The notes below the pieces were generated by a model. That model did no database searches, was not told where the DNA came from, and saw only the letters and a program-made list of their open reading frames with translations. A stretch of 60,996 nucleotides of DNA from the NCBI RefSeq assembly GCF_900566055.1, contig NZ_UPHQ01000040.1, positions 1 through 60,996 on the forward strand, given 5' to 3'. The stretch comes from Mycobacterium innocens. GTDB lineage: Bacteria > Actinomycetota > Actinomycetes > Mycobacteriales > Mycobacteriaceae. Every line of letters begins with the position of its first letter. The first letter of the stretch is position 1. The translations under genes and the position numbers were made by a program. Positions 58,195-60,996 of the stretch are shown in pieces.

Positions 58195-58285
58195 GCAGTG
58201 ATAAGATCGTGACCAAATCGTGATCAACTTTATTAGGGTCGCCCGTGATAGGGCAGTGATTGGTTCGTAATAAGGTTGTGATCGA
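58195..58285 (+). promoter_or_regulatory. Eight 11-bp direct repeats abutting the PE-cellulase start codon
   Basis: GTGAT-like cores lie at 58198, 58209, 58220, then (degenerate, TATTA) 58231, and after a 3-bp insertion 58245, 58256, 58267 (GTAAT) and 58278. Unit consensus is nnCGTGATaag. The last unit ends at 58285 and the ATG is 58286. On the other strand the units read TCAC with 11-bp spacing, the same period as the direct repeats bound by mycobacterial PhoP. The block is AT-rich against its surroundings. Confidence 0.6.
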
Positions 58286-60712
58286 ATGAATATGTCATAT
58301 GTGACTGCCGTACCTGAGGCGCTGGCGGCGGCGGCGAGGGATATCACCGGCATCGGCTCGACCCTGAGCGCCGCGAATTCCGCGGCAGCGGGGCCGACAA
58401 CAGGGCTGCTGGCGGCGGGCGCCGACGAGGTGTCGGCGGCCATCGCGGGGCTGTTCAGCTCGCATGCCCGGGAATATCAAGCGCTGAGCGCCCAGGCGGC
58501 GGCGTTTCATGACCAGTTCGTCAATGCCTTGACCGCAAGTGCGAGGTCGTATCTGAGCACCGAGGCGGCAAACATCGCGCCGTTGCGCAATGTCGTGCAA
58601 GGGCTGCTCGGAATGCTGGGCGCACCGACCGCCGGCAATGGTGGTCAGTCGGTGGCAACCGGCGCCGGCGGGCACGGCGGGTTGGCCGTGGCAAGCACCA
58701 ACAGCGGCAGTCCCGCACCGGGGACTGGTGGCGGGACGGCCGCTGTCTCTGGTCGAGACGGGAGCGCCATGCCGATCGGCACCGGTGGCACTGGCTCCGC
58801 GGCGGTCAGCCCGAGTTCCGCCGACACGACGACCACGGGTAGTGGCGCCACCGCCACGACGGCCTCGGCCGCGGCCCCCGCCCTCACCGGTACCAGCGGC
58901 ACCGCGGCGGTCAACCCGACTACCGCCGCCCCGACGAGCACGGCTAGTGGCACCACCGCCCTGGCGACTGCGGCCGCGACGACGTCCACCGCGACGACCG
59001 CCGCCAGCACCGGAGGCACCGGGGTGACGGCGACGTACACTCCGACGGCTCTGTGGAATAGCGGCTTCATCGCGAATTACACGATCACCAATACGGGTAC
59101 GACGCCGCTGACCAACTGGCAGCTTCAATTCGACTTGCCGACAAACGAATCCGTCACCAACCTGTGGAATGGGCAGGTGTCCCAGTCCGGCACGCACTAC
59201 ACCGTCACCCCGGCCAGCTACAACGGGACGATCGAACCCGGCAATTCGGTCACCGTCGGATTCCAAGCCGCGCAGAACGGCTCCTACTCGCCACCGACGC
59301 ATTTGCTGGTCAATGGACAACCCGTCGGCGGTGACACCGGTGGCACCGGCACCGGTACGAGCACCGGCGGCACGGGTACCGGTGGTACGACGACCGGCGG
59401 CACTGGCACCGGAAGCACTGGCGGCACGGGGACCGGCACCGGAAGCACTGGCGGCACGGGTACCGGAACGGGCACCGGCGGGACGGGCACCGGCGGCACG
59501 GGCACCGGTACCGGCGGCACGGGCACCGGTGGGACGGGCACCGGTGGCAGCGGGATCACGGCGACATATGCGCCCACGTCGCAATGGAATAACGGCTTCG
59601 TCGCCGACTACACGATCACCAATACGGGCACCGCCCCGGTGACCGACTGGCAACTCCAATTCGACTTGCCCTCAAACGAATCCATCACGAATCTGTGGAA
59701 CGGACAGGTCGCCCAGTCGGGCACCCACTACACCGTGACCCCGCAGAGCTATGACGCCACGATCGCGCCCGGCAGCTCGGTCACTGTCGGGTTCCAGGCG
59801 GCGCAGACCGGCTCATACTCGCCCCCCACGAATTTGCTGGTGAACGGACAACCCGTAACGGGCGGCACGGGCACCGGCGGCACCGGGACAGGTGGCACCG
59901 GGACCGGCGGTAGCACCGGCGGCACCGGGACCGGGACTGGCGGCACCGGGACAAGTGGCACCGGGACCGGCGGCAGCACCGGCGGCACCGGGACCGGCAC
60001 CGGTGGCACGGGGACCGGCACCGGGGGCAGCACCGGCGGCACGCTGATCACGTCCCAGTACGGTACGACGACGATCCAGAATGCCTATGTGGTGCAAAAC
60101 AATGCATGGAACAACCCGGGCGGACAGTCGATCAACGTCACCCCCACCGGGTTTTCCATCGCCACCGAAAACGGCTCCGCTCCCACCAACGGCGCTCCGC
60201 TCGGATACCCGTCGATATACGACGGCTGGCACTACGGCACCGGTTCGCCCGGCACCAACCTCCCGATCCAGTTGGGCCAGATCCAGACTGCCACCAGCAG
60301 CATCAACTACACCTATCCCAGCAGCGGTATCTATGACGCTTCCTATGACATCTGGCTGAATCCCACGCCCATCACAACCGGCGTCAACCAGCAGGAAGTA
60401 ATGATCTGGTTCAACCACCAGGGCCCCATCCAGCCGGTCGGCTCCGTGGTGGGCAACGCCACCATTGACGGGCAGAACTTCCAGGTGTGGAAGGGCAGTA
60501 ACGGCCAGAACAACGTGGTGTCCTACGTCGCGACCACACCGATCACCTCCTGGAACAACTTCGATGTGATGGGGTTCATCGACCACACCCAAACCCTGGA
60601 GCCGGTCACCGACTCGTGGTACCTGACCAGCATCCAAGCCGGCTTCGAGCCCTGGAGCGGCAGCGTCGGCGCGGGGGTGGATTCGTTCTCCGCCCTGGTC
60701 AACGGCGTTTAA
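58286..60712 (+). CDS. PE-CBM2-CBM2-GH12 endoglucanase
   Basis: 808 aa. Residues 1-100 are a PE domain (MSYVTAVPEALAAAARDITG with Pro-Glu, and the YxxxD/E-type segment HAREYQALSAQ). A Ser/Thr/Gly/Ala-rich linker runs to about 245. Two CBM2 cellulose-binding domains follow (about 245-349 and 425-526; each has FxxxYTITNTG, WQLQFDLPxNES, NLWNGQV, SGTHYTVTPxSY, PGxSVTVGFQA), separated and followed by Gly-Thr repeats. The GH12 catalytic domain spans 586-808: YDIWLNP, Glu704 in NQQEVMIWFNHQGP (nucleophile) and Glu788 in QAGFEPWSG (acid/base). Predicted to be exported by a type VII system and to hydrolyse beta-1,4-glucan, possibly cellulose in biofilm or of amoebae or plants. M. tuberculosis PE10/celA2a/celA2b may be a broken relative. 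An ATG at 58292 is an alternative start. Confidence 0.93.
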   Translation: MNMSYVTAVPEALAAAARDITGIGSTLSAANSAAAGPTTGLLAAGADEVSAAIAGLFSSHAREYQALSAQAAAFHDQFVNALTASARSYLSTEAANIAPLRNVVQGLLGMLGAPTAGNGGQSVATGAGGHGGLAVASTNSGSPAPGTGGGTAAVSGRDGSAMPIGTGGTGSAAVSPSSADTTTTGSGATATTASAAAPALTGTSGTAAVNPTTAAPTSTASGTTALATAAATTSTATTAASTGGTGVTATYTPTALWNSGFIANYTITNTGTTPLTNWQLQFDLPTNESVTNLWNGQVSQSGTHYTVTPASYNGTIEPGNSVTVGFQAAQNGSYSPPTHLLVNGQPVGGDTGGTGTGTSTGGTGTGGTTTGGTGTGSTGGTGTGTGSTGGTGTGTGTGGTGTGGTGTGTGGTGTGGTGTGGSGITATYAPTSQWNNGFVADYTITNTGTAPVTDWQLQFDLPSNESITNLWNGQVAQSGTHYTVTPQSYDATIAPGSSVTVGFQAAQTGSYSPPTNLLVNGQPVTGGTGTGGTGTGGTGTGGSTGGTGTGTGGTGTSGTGTGGSTGGTGTGTGGTGTGTGGSTGGTLITSQYGTTTIQNAYVVQNNAWNNPGGQSINVTPTGFSIATENGSAPTNGAPLGYPSIYDGWHYGTGSPGTNLPIQLGQIQTATSSINYTYPSSGIYDASYDIWLNPTPITTGVNQQEVMIWFNHQGPIQPVGSVVGNATIDGQNFQVWKGSNGQNNVVSYVATTPITSWNNFDVMGFIDHTQTLEPVTDSWYLTSIQAGFEPWSGSVGAGVDSFSALVNGV
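59337..59550 (+). repeat. Gly-Thr linker repeat 1
   Basis: Short GGCACC/GGTACC-type units encode Gly-Thr-Gly, Gly-Gly-Thr and Ser-Thr-Gly-Gly-Thr-Gly steps between the two CBM2 domains. Low-complexity DNA prone to slippage; length is likely to vary between strains. Confidence 0.85.
59859..60043 (+). repeat. Gly-Thr linker repeat 2
   Basis: The same unit type as linker 1, between the second CBM2 and the GH12 domain, with a repeated GGCAGCACCGGCGGCACCGG step (two exact-like copies). Confidence 0.85.
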
Positions 60713-60883
60713 CCCGACTAATGGGAAGTGCCAGGCCCAGCCGGGCAGCGTTTCGGCAGACTTGGCTCGTATCAGTACGCGCTGTGACCGCGGGTGTTGA
60801 TGGCCGGGTGGTGTGAACGAGTTTCTTGATGCCCCAAGGTGTTTGGGTTTCGATATCGTGCTGGTGGTGACCGGCCACCACCG

Positions 60884-60996
60884 CTAGTTGGGTGTTGGTG
60901 GTGGTTGGGGTTGGAAGGGTTCATACCACCACCAGTGGGCGCGTTCGCCGGTGGGCCCGGGGCACGGCGCGACGGTGGGCGGGGGTTGGGTTGGTG
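60884..60996 (-). CDS. C-terminal end of an unidentified protein, cut by the window edge
   Basis: Minus-strand frame entering from the right edge and stopping at TAG 60884-60886. The tail reads GPTGERAHWWWYEPFQPQPP then PTPN. The Trp-rich, Pro-rich ending reminds me of DUF222/HNH (13E12-type) proteins, but too little is present to name it. The 170 bp between it and the cellulase stop hold nothing I recognise. Confidence 0.35.
   Translation of the reverse strand, partial: PTQPPPTVAPCPGPTGERAHWWWYEPFQPQPPPTPN

Noticed and set aside
59337..60043. CRISPR-like repetition
   Set aside because: Repeats are coding Gly-Thr triplet blocks without unique spacers of constant length.

Overview
The window reads as chromosomal DNA of a slow-growing, nontuberculous Mycobacterium. 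It is GC-rich, carries PE and PPE genes, and keeps (on the reverse strand) a backbone that I recognise from the M. tuberculosis Rv3315c-Rv3359 region: cdd, sdhCDAB, sigJ, a class III aminotransferase, dacB1, sugI, nagA, a BrkB-type membrane protein, trpS, an alpha/beta hydrolase, icd1, metY, metX, a SAM-dependent methyltransferase, a DUF732 protein, a DUF3017 protein, folD and an old-yellow-enzyme oxidoreductase. The species is not assigned. Comparisons with M. tuberculosis are from memory, not from a search.

From left to right: 1-2700 holds a YcaO-TfuA pair whose YcaO gene is broken by a frameshift. 2800-7240 is backbone (OYE, folD, DUF3017, DUF732, FAD oxidoreductase). 7360-23658 is a two-protein type I polyketide assembly line: FAAL-ACP-KS-AT-DH-ER-KR-ACP followed by KS-AT-DH-ER-KR-ACP-acyltransferase. 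It is predicted to activate a fatty acid, extend it with two fully reduced methylmalonyl units, and release it by acyl transfer. 23659-24266 is a gene-free stretch with 20-bp tandem repeats. 24267-27676 is the metY-metX-methyltransferase operon behind a SAM-IV riboswitch. 27821-37651 is housekeeping backbone with one PPE gene.

37726-42855 contains a MerR regulator with an 18-bp perfect-arm palindrome over its start, a VIT/VWA protein, the aminotransferase, and sigJ divergent from it across a palindromic promoter region. 42839-45785 holds a PE-lipase, an AhpD-like protein and two gene remnants. 45867-53876 is the most unusual part. Seven genes are strung onto the 3' end of the sdhCDAB operon with almost no spacing: a MoxR-type AAA+ ATPase, an unknown protein, an HExxH metallopeptidase-VWA fusion, a second unknown, a PaaK-like adenylate-forming enzyme, a radical SAM enzyme, and a PLP-fold aminotransferase-like protein that lacks the expected lysine. 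I do not recognise this combination as a described system.

The right end has cdd and then a secreted-type PE protein fused to two CBM2 cellulose-binding domains and a GH12 endoglucanase. It is preceded by an array of eight 11-bp direct repeats that runs up to its start codon. The accessory blocks (YcaO-TfuA, PKS, sdh-linked cassette) sit at junctions of an otherwise collinear backbone.
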